Shown here: in pieces, positions 45,475 through 56,318 of the stretch
Layout of the letters: each line of letters opens with the position of its first letter
How positions within the stretch are numbered: the first letter of the stretch is position 1
Assembly (NCBI GenBank): GCA_033725935.1
Contig: MU867061.1
Coordinates: forward strand, 992,001-1,056,000
DNA length: 64,000 bases
Direction of reading: 5' to 3'
From: Cladorrhinum sp. PSN259
Lineage: Eukaryota; Ascomycota; Sordariomycetes; Sordariales; Podosporaceae
Program-made: the position numbers and the translations under genes
The notes under the pieces: generated by a model
What the model was told of the DNA's origin: nothing
The model's database searches: none
Seen by the model: only the letters and a program-made list of their open reading frames with translations

Positions 45475-46341
45475 CTAATGATCTCTTCCATGAAGCCCAT
45501 GATCAGAAACCCTAACATTAACGAAATTACTACTATCACTAATGCCCACAGACATCTCCTCGCTCTCCTCAGCAGCGTTGTACTTTTTGAACGCAACCTG
45601 CACCAGCAGTCCAACTTCCTTCCTGTCCCTACCTATAACTCCAACAGCTAATAACGCCTCAGTCTGCTCAATCCAATCCTGCAACTTCCTCAACTCCACA
45701 GCCCTCCTCTTTAGCTTCCCCGGAAGCCCCTGTCCCTTCAACAGAGCCAACACACCAGCCAGGACGGTATTTATTGCCCCAAGTGCGGTGATTAGCGTTT
45801 CGTGTTCCCCCGCTGAGGGACCCAGAGCAGTTAAGGTGGCACCGACCAGGATTTGTACAAAGTAAGAAAAGTAAATGAGGGAAGCAGTTATGTAGAAGAG
45901 TCGGTTCGTGGATGTCTGGGATTTGATGGTTGCCAGGTAGATTCCCTTTGCTGAGTGGCGGCATTCTTCTAGTGAGCGGGGGGATTCACTGGGTTGAGAT
46001 GGATTGGGCGGAATGATGGTGGTGTTGATGCCTACTGCTCGACGAAATATGACAAGGTTCTCATCGTTGGACGGGGGGATGGGGAGGCCGGCGGGTGTTC
46101 CCCAGGAAAGGTCCGTGTCTGCTTTTGGAATCGATGGCGGCGGTGGTGGTTTGGGATGGCTGGATTTGGATGCTGAAGGGGATGATGTGTCTGGATTTGA
46201 GCTTGTGGTGTGATTTTTTGGAGGTGGTGTTCGATGGTTGGTGAGGTAGTTCTGTTCTGTCTCTGGTTGGGATTGTAAACCGAGGAGGGATGAGGTCTCG
46301 GTGGGGGTTGAACTGTCCGAGGCTGGCATGATTGGACTCAT
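45475..46341 (-). CDS. Fungal SLATT-domain membrane protein
   Basis: 288 residues from the ATG at 46341 (MSPIMPASDSSTPTETS). The frame stays open to an ATG at 46641, but that start would leave only 53 bp to the next gene's stop. The N-terminal half is Pro/Ser-rich and disordered. The C-terminal half starts ECRHSAKGIYLATIKSQTSTNRLFYITASLIYFSYFVQILVGATLTAL and has a second hydrophobic helix (TLITALGAINTVLAGVLALLKGQGLP). It continues through RAVELRKLQDWIEQTEALLAVG. This is the two-helix SLATT fold in its fungal version. In prokaryotes SLATT proteins are proposed membrane-pore effectors linked to nucleotide-second-messenger or SLOG systems; the fungal role is unknown. No SMODS or SLOG partner is seen nearby. 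Confidence 0.75.
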   Translation of the reverse strand: MSPIMPASDSSTPTETSSLLGLQSQPETEQNYLTNHRTPPPKNHTTSSNPDTSSPSASKSSHPKPPPPPSIPKADTDLSWGTPAGLPIPPSNDENLVIFRRAVGINTTIIPPNPSQPSESPRSLEECRHSAKGIYLATIKSQTSTNRLFYITASLIYFSYFVQILVGATLTALGPSAGEHETLITALGAINTVLAGVLALLKGQGLPGKLKRRAVELRKLQDWIEQTEALLAVGVIGRDRKEVGLLVQVAFKKYNAAEESEEMSVGISDSSNFVNVRVSDHGLHGRDH

Positions 46342-46694
46342 ATGCGAAGATATCCCAGTAGGTGAACAGGTGAAATCAGAGACACCAAATACCGGTAGCG
46401 TAGTTGGAGGCGGTGCGATGATAGGTGGAAGCCCCCGCAACTGTCCGTGGAGGTAAAACAGCTGAGTCACTCCATAGGCAGCAGGTGGCACTGATATCAT
46501 GTGTGGCGCCCTACCAAACGTTGAAATATCTCGGTTCCAGATAAGCAGAATAAGGTTACGCAACCCTTTGAAGCAACGAGCAAAAGAACTTACAAAACTA
46601 AAAATCACAAGTTCGTCAACAACTATATGAAAGCCATCCATAAAGACCTATGCCCAGTCCCATAAAACAGCCCACCACCCTCCAGTCTCCTTAC

Positions 46695-47483
46695 TCAAAC
46701 CTTCCTCCCAACAACAACAGCCAAACTAGGCTCCCTCAAAAACTCTTCCCAATACTCCGGATCCCCCTTCACCACCTCCGTCTCCCCATAGTCAACAACC
46801 TCAAACCCGCCCAACCCCACTGCCTCGGCGTGAATCCCATGATCCATCTCCAAAGTACTCTTCATGCTCGTAGCTCCAAAACTAAACTTCTCAGGCTCAA
46901 TCAGACACTCACAGACATACTTGTACCCTTTCCCGCCTTCAATCTCCTCAACATCCAGAATCCTGACCCCGTATTCCCCCCGCTTCATATACTCAGCCTT
47001 GAGATACCTAACCCTCACGCCCAGGAACTTCCCACCTGACCTTAAATAGCGCGCAACATTCTCCCACATCCCCTTTAGTTCCTTCTCGGTAGTCGCGTGA
47101 TCAAATACCCAATTAGCCATCACCACGTCGTAACTCCCTTCTGCTTTTAATCCGAGAGTATCAGGTAATGGTTTCGAAACATCCCCTTCGAACCACCTGA
47201 GTCTGTTCGCTTGAGCAAAGGGGATAGATTGTCCGATTCTCAACATTTCTTTCGAGATGTCTACTATATCCACAGACGCAGCGTTCGCTTGTTCCACCGC
47301 GCGGCGGGCGTGCAAACCGTTCCCGCCTCCCAGGTCGAGGATGGAAAGACCGGTGCAGTCCCCGAGGGCGAGGCGAATTAATTGGCCTTCGATCTGTGAG
47401 GTCGGGAGGGATTCTATTGTTGAGTAGGAAGGAGCGAAGGTGTCGTATTGTTTTTGGAGTGGGAGAGAAGTTTCGGTTGTCAT
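46695..47483 (-). CDS. Class I SAM-dependent methyltransferase
   Basis: Intronless, 262 residues, ATG at 47483. A typical Rossmann-like methyltransferase with motif I ILDLGGGNGLHAR (about 48-60), an acidic residue after beta2 (VDIVDIS), motif II/III region LRWFEGDVSKPLP and YDVVMANWVFDHA, and a post-motif LRSGGKFLGV. It resembles fungal small-molecule methyltransferases of the Methyltransf_25 type. Substrate cannot be told; it is not part of an obvious biosynthetic cluster. Confidence 0.8.
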   Translation of the reverse strand: MTTETSLPLQKQYDTFAPSYSTIESLPTSQIEGQLIRLALGDCTGLSILDLGGGNGLHARRAVEQANAASVDIVDISKEMLRIGQSIPFAQANRLRWFEGDVSKPLPDTLGLKAEGSYDVVMANWVFDHATTEKELKGMWENVARYLRSGGKFLGVRVRYLKAEYMKRGEYGVRILDVEEIEGGKGYKYVCECLIEPEKFSFGATSMKSTLEMDHGIHAEAVGLGGFEVVDYGETEVVKGDPEYWEEFLREPSLAVVVGRKV

Positions 47484-47908
47484 CGTGATGGACTGTTGGG
47501 ATGCAAGTAAGATCCGAACTATGTATCTAGGTTAGATGGAATGAAAGCAGGGTGTGTGTGGATAGAGTTGTTAAAAAGGGAATGGAAGAAGAATAAATGA
47601 TCTTATACTACCGTAAACTTCCCCGCTCCAACAGCAATTACTAAAGAATGCCTTATTGGGCTTGGCGTCACGGGGTTGTATTAATAGTCTACATGTACAT
47701 GTACTTCTTTATCTGTCATCACAGGACGTAGGGTGTGACGAGGCCCTTGGCGTATGCACGTAGGGTCTCACATAAGTGAAGCTCAGCACAGAAATACCTG
47801 ATGTTGGAATGCAAGATACTTAAAGCACCTTAGCTTTACAAGCCTAATTAATGTCATGCACTTCGTGAACAAGTCTACCTATTCACCAAGCTTCAAGGTT
47901 CACGGCCC

Positions 47909-49358
47909 TCAACGCTGCCAACGAGGATTGGGATGAGTACCTGCAAATTCGTCAGTCCAGATATCCGTCAACCCTCAAGAGGAAAGACTCACCATCAACT
48001 GTAGTAATTCTCAACGCAGCAGTATCATGCCTCCCAACCCGCACAACAATCTCCCCCCTAACCAAACCCAAATCCTGCCCACTCCACATATCATGAAGCA
48101 AATACTCCCCTCCCTCAACACCTTCCAAGCCCGGTATCTCCTCAATCTTTACTCCCATTTCTTTTTCATTCTCTTCAGTATTCATCAAAAACAAATGCAA
48201 CCCCTTCACGCTCGTGCCCACCCAATATCCCGCCGGATGCTCCTGATCCCACTTCCCATCCCACTTGAACGGCCTAGCCGATGGCCCATAAACCTCATCC
48301 TGATTAAAAGCAATCAACTCCCGGTTCCCCAGTATATCCAAGATCGGCTTTCTCAGCACAAGTCCCTCCAGTTTGGTGCCAATAATCAGCGGGCTCTTCA
48401 GCGCGGCCCACATCGCAAAGTGGCTTCTGTTCTCCTCCAGAGTCAAGTTCCCATTGCCAACCTCGAGCATGTCCCAGTCATTGTGTCCCCAAAAGTCTGA
48501 AGTGTTCCACAGGAAGGCGGCCTGGTTGATGATTGGCATTAGACCCCAGCTCCACCTGTCCCGGCCGGCCCAGAGCGGCATGATGTCCCCCCACATCCTC
48601 CAGGAGTGGCCTGTCGAATTTCCCCAGCGTTCTACGTGGGCGTGCCCCCAGGCGCAGAGGGAGTACTGGATTGGTCTCGACTGGGCGAGGAGTGCATCCC
48701 TCATGGTTCTGTACCGGGAGGCAGTGATGGAGGTAGAGTAGTCGTAGTCTTGAGGAACACCAGGAGTCTTATCTGGTTCTTCAGGGGCGTAGGGGTATTG
48801 GTCTGTTAGGTTCTCGGGGACGTTGCAGTTGTCGTATTTGAGGTCTAGCGATACCATCATTAAACACTCACATCAGTAAAACTTCCACATCTGAAAGTTT
48901 ACGGGAGGGAAAAAAAGCTCACAATCAATCCCCCACTCACTAAACGTCCTCGCATCAACCTCCTCGAACCCAAGCGACCCTGCATACCCACCGCAGGTAT
49001 CCGTCCCCGCATCGCTGTAGATACCAACCTTTAATCCCAAGTTATGAATCAGCTCAGCGGTGTGAGCAATCCCGTTTGGGAATTTTCTTTCGTCAGGAAG
49101 GAGCACCTTGGTGACTGGGTCTCTTCGCTTCTCCTTGTCACTCCAGCAGTCGTCAATGTTTACGTACTCGTACCCCAAGTCTTTGAGACCCAAGGCAATC
49201 AATTCCTGGGCGACGTTGAGAAACACTGATTCGTTGATGTCGCAGGCGTATTCGTTCCACGAGTTCCAGCCCATGGCGGGTAGTCGGCCAGTGCCGTCTG
49301 GACTGACGAGGGCGGAGGCATGGTCGAGGAGGAGAGGTAGGAGAATAGCAGGTAACAT
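47909..49358 (-). CDS. Secreted alpha-galactosidase, GH27
   Basis: Three exons, 49358-48923, 48844-47993 and 47940-47909, give 439 residues. The last exon is only 32 nt and the model ends HPNPRWQR. A signal peptide (MLPAILLPLLLDHASAL) precedes the GH27 barrel: GWNSWNEYACDINE, YEYVNIDDCW, GLKVGIYSDAGTDTCGGYAGS, then GIDYLKYDNCN, where Asp150 is the nucleophile. IQYSLCAWG, WRMWGDI and GHNDWDMLEVGN follow. Gal-releasing enzymes of this family act on galactomannan and raffinose-type sugars. An in-frame readthrough without the last intron would add a few unrelated residues. Catalytic motifs intact. Confidence 0.93.
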
Positions 49359-49826
49359 GTTGCCTGTGAATTTCAATTTAAAAAATAGAAAATCAAAGCT
49401 TAAAAAAAAGAAATTCCCAGTTCATGATCTTTTGAAGTCATTTATAAAATGGGCGGCCACTTACAAGTGCCCAAAAGGGAACGGAGGACCCCCTTCCGCA
49501 GACCCGACTCCACCCAGTACTGTACGTCAGCAGTTCACACCAATAAAGAAGAAGCAGCTGATCTGCATCTTTTCCTCTTCTATGTATGCAGGAAGCACCT
49601 GCTGTAAAGAATCCGCACCAATCACCCCTTGCCAGACACTTCATCCTCCACAAAAGCTTGTAGTGTGTAGAGATGAACAGACCTGTAAATACAAACATGT
49701 GATAAGACATGACGTGTAGACTAATCAAGCATTTTTTTTTATCCATACCCCAACACCGTCCTCCATACAAAGTTAGGCACATCTATCCAAATCTTTATTT
49801 TTCTCTTTTTATACTTAGCCGCCCCA

Positions 49827-49862
<36 letters not shown>

Positions 49863-49968
49863 CGGAAACGGGGTGTTTGGGGGGCGGGTTTGGCCATTTG
49901 GTATAGACACCAAAAAAACCCAACCCGGTTCAGACGTAAATTAAAACACAGCCNNNNNNNNNNCCCCG

Positions 49969-50008
<40 letters not shown>

Positions 50009-50392
50009 CGCGCGGGTCTGGTGAGCTGCCCATAAACGGGTATAAGCGCGATAGGTTTGAGCATTTGGAAAGAATCACCAATAACCTCCACACGGTTCCT
50101 TCCTCTATTTAAACCAGCGGAAGTTTAAGCGGCTTATCTATTTGAACGGTTCATGAACGACTCGGTGATTCGGGAATTCAGCTTTTAAAAGGTTAAATAA
50201 TGGAGCCGTATTGGGAGAGTTTCGGAGTAGTTTCGGAGCGATTAAGGGCTTCGTGGGTTACCTGGTAAGAATTTGCATTTTCAATTAGTCTTATCAATAA
50301 GGCTTAAGCGTTTGACAAAAAATATAAGCTCTGTCGCACCCTGACCAGCTCCCCAAACCCCCCTTTGTACGGCTAAGTATCCAAAAACTCAC
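49359..50392. other. Intergenic with assembly gap between homopolymers
   Basis: A run of 36 G (49827-49862), a 10-N gap (49954-49963) and a 39-C run (49969-50007). The right part is GC-rich then AT-rich. No gene seen. Sequence close to the gap may be unreliable. Confidence 0.7.
49954..49963. other. Assembly gap (10 N)
   Basis: Ten N between a G-homopolymer side and a C-homopolymer side; the true distance is unknown. Confidence 0.98.
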
Positions 50393-51727
50393 TCACGCAC
50401 CCTGCGTCTCCTCAACCTCCCCATATCTCTTCGTCCTATGTGCTTCCTTCAATGCTTCCCTCTCCTCCCGGGTATACAATCCATCCCCATTCTCTTTATC
50501 CTTCTCCCCCAACCTCCCCTTCCTCACGTAATTCTCCACCAACCACTCAACAACCTTTTCACTCTTTAACTCGGGCTTCCTCTCCAAATTATGCCTCTCA
50601 ACCATAGCAACCGTATCCAGCCCAACCTCATCCATCCTCTCACACGGGCCCTTTTCCGCGTGGAAAAAGTCCCTCCACAGCGCATCCACATCCCCCGGCT
50701 TCGCAACGCCCTCAGCCAGCACAGCCAACGTCTCCCGCTTACACGCCGCCCAGATTCTGTTCATAATAAACCCCTGACTTTGTATCCCCTGCGGAACAGT
50801 CATCGGTCTGAGGCCAACCCTCTGCATCTGTTTCTCCAGAAACGGAAAAATATTCTCAAACGTCTTGGTGCTTGACATTAGTTCCACCATTGTGTTCCTG
50901 GGAGGGATGAAGTAGTGCGTGTTCAAGAGCCGCTCAGGGTAATGCAGCCTCGGCGCCATCTCGCTCGTCATGAGACTAGACGAGTTACTCGTCAGTATGC
51001 AGTCCCGAGGCAGGTAATGTTCCATCGTAGATAAGAGGTCAACTTTGAGGTCCAAGTTCTCGGGCAAACATTCAATGGCCAGCCAGGGCCCCTTGGAACC
51101 GGAGTTGAGCTCGATTTCTTCCACTTCTGTTTGAGGGTTGCAGTGGTTTCCTGTCGTCGTCGCTACCCGGAGTTTAGATGTGGTGCATACGTGTCCCGGG
51201 TGGGTGCCGCGTTGAGTGCAGTAGCCTCCCAGGTGGTCGGTGAGGTACTCGGTTGCTGATTTGAGGGCATCGTCTGAGACGTCGTAGAGGGTTACTGGGC
51301 GTGAGTTGGATGCCCACACTAGGGCGATGCGTCTGCCGATTGCACCAGCACCGATTACGAGGACTGGACGCTCAGAGAGGGCGGACTCCGAAGGGGGACG
51401 CCAGGTTGTGGAGGGGAGTTCTGTTCGGGAACGAGGGGAGTCGAAGAAGGGTGCGAAGGTGTTTGTTAGAAGGTGGCGGAATTGTGGTTGTTGCCGGTAG
51501 GGTTTGGGGAGAGATTGGGGGAGAGGACGGTGTGGTGTTGGTAAGATTGGGGTGATGGGACTGACGGAGGAAAACCTCCGGTAGAAAGAAACTTTTGGAA
51601 GGAGTGATGCCCTTGTACTTGAGATGCTTCGTGCAAGTGTCACCAAGGCAAGGGGTGAAGAGGCACTCATTGTACCGGGTATAATTGGGGCCATTGACCC
51701 AAGTTGAAGTAATGCTGAGGCGGCCAT
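50393..51727 (-). CDS. 3-hydroxyacyl-CoA dehydrogenase family protein
   Basis: Intronless, 444 residues, ATG at 51727 (the frame extends upstream without homologous sequence). The N-terminal ~60 residues are Arg/Ser-rich without acids (LARSISSTRASLLPKVSFYRRFSS), a likely mitochondrial presequence. A Rossmann NAD-binding motif VLVIGAGAIGRRIALVWAS is followed by ECLPENLDLK, TSNSSSLMTSEMA and HYFIPPRNTMVELM. The C-terminal helical domain has FIMNRIWAACKRE. The order matches the 3HCDH_N and 3HCDH domains; fungal members act on 3-hydroxyacyl-CoA or related hydroxy acids. Which substrate is uncertain. Confidence 0.85.
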   Translation of the reverse strand: MAASALLQLGSMAPIIPGTMSASSPLALVTLARSISSTRASLLPKVSFYRRFSSVSPITPILPTPHRPLPQSLPKPYRQQPQFRHLLTNTFAPFFDSPRSRTELPSTTWRPPSESALSERPVLVIGAGAIGRRIALVWASNSRPVTLYDVSDDALKSATEYLTDHLGGYCTQRGTHPGHVCTTSKLRVATTTGNHCNPQTEVEEIELNSGSKGPWLAIECLPENLDLKVDLLSTMEHYLPRDCILTSNSSSLMTSEMAPRLHYPERLLNTHYFIPPRNTMVELMSSTKTFENIFPFLEKQMQRVGLRPMTVPQGIQSQGFIMNRIWAACKRETLAVLAEGVAKPGDVDALWRDFFHAEKGPCERMDEVGLDTVAMVERHNLERKPELKSEKVVEWLVENYVRKGRLGEKDKENGDGLYTREEREALKEAHRTKRYGEVEETQGA

Positions 51728-53104
51728 TTTCGCATGAAAGCTGAAAGTGTTCCCGTAAAACAAAGTTTTGTTGAATCCACTGATGATCCGTTGAAGGACC
51801 GGGACCGTTAAATATGGGTTGTGGTCGGTGCCGTTGATACTCGTGTTAGTGGGTGGGGTGACGCTCAGATGACAAGTGCATTTGCAGTTGCATGCCGCCC
51901 CGCACTCATAGGTCAGATCATCAAATTCACACGGCAACAATCAGGAGATTGTAGTCCCGAAGCTGGGTTTCGGAATGGCATGCTGCTCTTGTCTTATAAA
52001 ATGAAAATGTTTAGAACGATGAATATTGCTGGTGGAAGTGGCTAACGAAAATGGTGCCGCTGGTCGCCAAGTAGATCTTCCACTTACCACGGTAGTATAC
52101 ATACAAATACCCGCAGGGTGGTGGTGGCTCTGCAGAAACCGTAAACGGGCCCTCTAAGAGGAAGAATATATGGAATATTCCCGCACAGTTTCCTGCTGGA
52201 TTACATCACGAACCAGGCTCCCTGGAATATGACTACTCGGCTGCGGATGATTACTAGTATTACAAGACTGAGCGTTCTGGGATAGAAAGTTTTAGACTGA
52301 AAGAATATCGCCCATGCTTAATAGTAAATTGTTACCATTAAAGAAATATGCTGAGCTTGGATTGATAACTATGCCGCTGAGGAAGCCGACTGGTAAAAAA
52401 AACAGGAGAAAGATGCATCGCCAATTATTGACTTGAGAAAAGCGCCTGTGCGTTGCTATTCCTCTCACTTCTCTCTAACCCCAAGCTGGTCTGCTTTACG
52501 AATAAGCCGCCCGTGACCTTTGGCGAAACTCTCAAGTCGTTATTGTGTTGGCTGTAACAGCTATATGTACTTGATACAAAGGAGGTGCTGTGCTCCATGC
52601 CCTACATTCATTCTCAGAAGTTCAGAAATTTTGGTTAATTCGCATTTGCATCAGTATCTCTGTAAAAACTGCATACCAATAGTGTACATTAAACCGTACA
52701 GTGGTAGTATCTATCCACATTAAACCAAACAGAACGTATGCATCCCATCACATTATACAATCTCCCCTTCATCTTTCTTCAAATTTAACAACGAAGACCC
52801 TGCACAAACAAAAATTATAGAACTTCCACCACACATATTGCAACTACTCCAACATATTTTCAATCCTACTCAAGCTCAACAAAGACCGTCAACAAACAAA
52901 CATGATACAACGGCAGACAAACAAATCACAACTCCACAACTCCGTCAACATGCGTGCACATTCACTGACGTGCCTGAACGACTGTCACGTTCAAAACGAC
53001 CTCTGTATTCGACATGTTCATGACATAGCACGAGCCACCGGGAGTGACTCTAAACAACCCTCCAGCGCTGATCCCAAAGCTGGGTTCATTATCCAATCGG
53101 ACTT
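51728..53104. other. Intergenic, AT-rich on the right
   Basis: About 1.4 kb with only small unsupported frames (for example 52838-53023). Confidence 0.45.
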
Positions 53105-55002
53105 CTAGTCTGCCGCTGATAAGAGTGCAATACGGTCAGAAAAATTGTCTTGTTCGAACTCATGTCGGGTCCACGGGAGGACTGTGACCATCGTGACAGT
53201 CAGGCGTTCGGTGAGGGAGATGGTTCTGAACGCGGCAAGATAAGCGCCTGAAAAAGCAAGGTCTGTGAAAGGGGAATGTGTTAGTACATTGCCACGGATA
53301 GGTGATTCAGGTTTATCAAAAACATACCTTTAGACCAAGCGGCTTTCGTACTGACGATGCGGCCTCCTTGTGTCTCCCAGTTCTCCAGTTCAACATCATG
53401 GCCGGGCAAAGTAGTTGTAGAGTCCCCAAAGAAGCTGCTTTGGTCATTCGCAGCTGAATCACCTATGGCAGAAGGTTGTAAAGTCTGCTTGTTCGTGATA
53501 TGGTGCTCTGATCCGCCCTGTTGTGTGTCACGGTGATGATGTTGGATCGGATAAATATTGGGAGTCAACCTGCTATCAAATTGGAGTCTTGCTTGGCTGC
53601 GTGTCGGTGGTGATGGTTGAAGGTGTTTCTCAAACTCCTCTAGCCTCAATCGCCCCCTCTTCGGTAGTTTCCTGACGCCCTTTTTCTGGCGGTACGACGA
53701 GACATGAGGCTCAGCCATAGAAGGCTCATTGGGGTTAAGAGCATTCTTGGAGACTACCCTGGCGGCTTTGCCATCATATGTTCCAACAATGGAGAATGTA
53801 CCATCCCCATTATCGTTGAGTTCGGATGTCTTGTGCCCGCGCTGTGATTCACATTAGTTTCTTTGTAAGCCCAAAGGTATTTGAAGAGTTCCGTCCAGCG
53901 AACTTACTTTAAAGTGCCAGCTAAGTCCTCTAAATGACATACAAAGTAGCCTGCATGATCGAATGGGGCAGACCCACGTGTAATCCTGGTGTCGAAGATC
54001 CAATTGATATCCTTCAGGCAAAAGAGCACCTCCCAGGTCCACAGTGTTGCCATTCTCGTCTGTTTCTCTGTCAGTAAACATTGACCAGGAACCCTGTCGT
54101 GATACATACCTTGCCACTCCCCGTAACGCCGGGTGGCTGTCGCCATCTCAATGCCGACGAAAGTATTCGAACCAGTGCCCTGCAAAGTGAAATCCGGAAC
54201 GAATGTGTCGACATCACCATTGCCATGAGTGCCCCACAAAGTTGAAGCAGCTGGAATTTCTCTATGAGGACCGCCTCTACTGGGTGTGGTGACTTGGTTC
54301 TTCTTGTTTTTTGAGGAGAGCATTTTATGCTTCGTAAGCAATTTCTTTGGTGTAGAAAACGACGCCCTCGGTGCTAAAGTATTCGCTTTCTGTGGTGCCG
54401 TCCGTAGGGATCTTCTTGGCGTAGCAGTCGATTCCGTGACTTTCGAAGCTGCTTTACAAGGCTCCATGTCCACAAGGGGGGCTTCTTCAAGACTCATCCA
54501 CTGCTTCGACATGATAACAGGAGGCTTCACGGCGCCACCGCTGCTAACACCGTTACCTCTTTCTGGATCGGCATAATATCCGATGTCACTCAAGGTCCCA
54601 TCTAGGTTGTCGTTCAGGCTTGCAGCCTGATGGGCGTTCTAAAGAAACTGTTAGTTGACCTAGACCTTGATCGTACGTTCTAAATTCTGTAAATGGTTTG
54701 CTAGAAACTACCCACAATGAAGTGCTTTCCCAAGCCCTCCAGTGAACCAACCATCTTTCGACAGGATCTAATCGGGCATACCCAAGGAAGGGACGGGTCG
54801 TCAGTCTTCTGGTAGTTCGGGGGAAGAAGAGCACCCGCGGTGGTCTGGACATCCCGAGTAGTATGATCTACGACTCAGACATGATCAGCAAAACTAAATT
54901 CTCGAACAACGGAAAGCCAGTCATCTATATACCTATCCACAACTGGTAGGGTGTCTGGTCAATTGTCGACCCATGAGCGTAGATCTCCTTAGTTCCTACC
55001 AT
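53105..55002 (-). CDS. Orphan fungal protein with two tandem CX4CX12HX4H (C2H2-like) modules
   Basis: My model has six exons, 55002-54933, 54867-54716, 54638-54110, 54059-53908, 53841-53328 and 53262-53105, giving 524 residues; every phase closes and introns are 50-77 bp. Exon 2-3 encodes ALLPPNYQ...WVCPIRSCRKMVG...GLGKHFINAH...LNDNLDGTLS. Exon 4-5 encodes a second, similar module: ALLPEGYQ...WVCPIRSCRLLCM...GLSWHFKRGH...LNDNGDGTFSIVG. Each has spacing C-x4-C-x12-H-x4-H, a zinc-finger-like pattern, and in both the H-x4-H pair is split by an intron. Between the modules is a basic, Ser/Pro-rich linker. The C-terminal third is acidic/polar. Related single-module proteins are known as uncharacterised fungal proteins. 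DNA or protein binding is possible but unproven. Confidence 0.7.
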
Positions 55003-55602
55003 GGCCAAAATATCACGATGCGCCAGAAGCAATCGTTAATTTGGACAGTTCGGTTCAATCCCAAATAGGCTCTGCCAGTCGGTGCAAGATTCTGCGAGGG
55101 GTTGTCAATCTCGGTTGTGAATGCGGGCGTTGGTTCTGCGGAATTTGGTTGAACGGGAAGAATGACCAGCAGTGACCAGAACTTGAAGTGGAGGCCCAAA
55201 AAATCTTTGATTTTGATTTCGTGGCCTCAGGTTTTAAAAGACCGGAGATCAGGAATGCAGGTGTCCCTTGTTTTTAGAAGGTCGCACTTTCCCAGTCTGT
55301 AAACAAATCTCGTTAGAGGCGTACCGAGTAGCTTCCTGCGTGGATAATGGGAGTGGACACACGAGTGCCAACCCCATCCTCCGAGCTTCGAGGATCTGGA
55401 TACATAGTTCTGCAATCAAGTTCATATTCTCTTCCATTCTTCTCTACGCTCTGAAAGTCATGTCCTGATTTACTCTCTATGGACCTTGAAGTCGTGAATT
55501 CTTCCTTTCCATTTAGATACCTCAGTGCTGCCAATCACATATCACATATGGGTTATGCGCTCCGGTCCATGTCGTATCGCAGTAAACGCCTGCCCGGGGT
55601 TT

Positions 55603-55977
55603 TTAAAGAAGCCAGAGCATATCGAGGGTTGCAAACCCCCTGGAATGCCATTCTCTTTTTGCATCATGGACATCCTTCTGAACATGAGATCTGACAAATT
55701 CCCGAACAATCCCTATGTTGTCTCCCTCTCCCACGACTTCAATCCCATTGCGGCCCATATACTCGGTGCTGAATTTGATCAAGTCCGTCTCAATGTGCTT
55801 GCGCCACATGGAGAAAGCAGGGGTGACAAGGTAGGGGACGCTTGGTACAAAATCAGCTCCATCATCTTGAAATTCGTTGATGTTTGGATCATCTGAGAAG
55901 TCTTTAATCAGGGTATTTAAGTACAGAACCACCTTTTTCAACTGCCAATAGCCCACTTCACTTATAGACTCGGACAT
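55603..55977 (-). CDS. Small orphan ORF
   Basis: Frame of 124 residues with an ATG at 55977. It is polar, with no signal peptide or membrane segment, and holds Trp/Tyr-rich patches (YWQLKKVVLYLNTLIKDF, AFSMWRKHIETDL). It ends in MLWLL. It may continue through a splice near GG|GTTTGC at 55636, but no in-frame acceptor is convincing; several frames below (55249-55534) could be further exons. No family recognised. Either a small lineage-specific gene or part of a decayed one. Confidence 0.3.
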   Translation of the reverse strand: MSESISEVGYWQLKKVVLYLNTLIKDFSDDPNINEFQDDGADFVPSVPYLVTPAFSMWRKHIETDLIKFSTEYMGRNGIEVVGEGDNIGIVREFVRSHVQKDVHDAKREWHSRGFATLDMLWLL

Positions 55978-56318
55978 TTTGTGTGTTTCCGGTGAGTTGT
56001 CTTTGATTGCCCTGCCATGTGTTGGTTGAAAACGTTTTCGAGTCCAAGGTCACGGTCTCAGATCCCGTCTAGAATCGTGGCTGCCGTCCCGAGATAATAT
56101 ACCTACCTCTGATAGCCAGGCACAGTCAGTGCCTTCCGGGTTACCAAATCACCGGTTAAGTACTTACTCAACGTCACAACCCGTTTGGTAATCTGGAACC
56201 TGGACTCGGCTTACTTAGTTGGATATCAAATTGAACATGGAGAAAACTGGGGAGTTACGGCCGAATACTCTCACAGCATCTGTCGCCAGAACGCGGTGGC
56301 ACAACCCCACATGGTAGC

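Noticed and set aside
45475..46641. Full 388-residue reading of the SLATT gene from the ATG at 46641
   Set aside because: Leaves only 53 bp to the neighbouring gene's stop codon and adds unconserved residues; kept as an alternative start only.
49827..50007. G and C runs as telomeric or quadruplex elements
   Set aside because: Pure homopolymers at a gap, not telomere repeats (TTAGGG); an assembly artefact is more likely.
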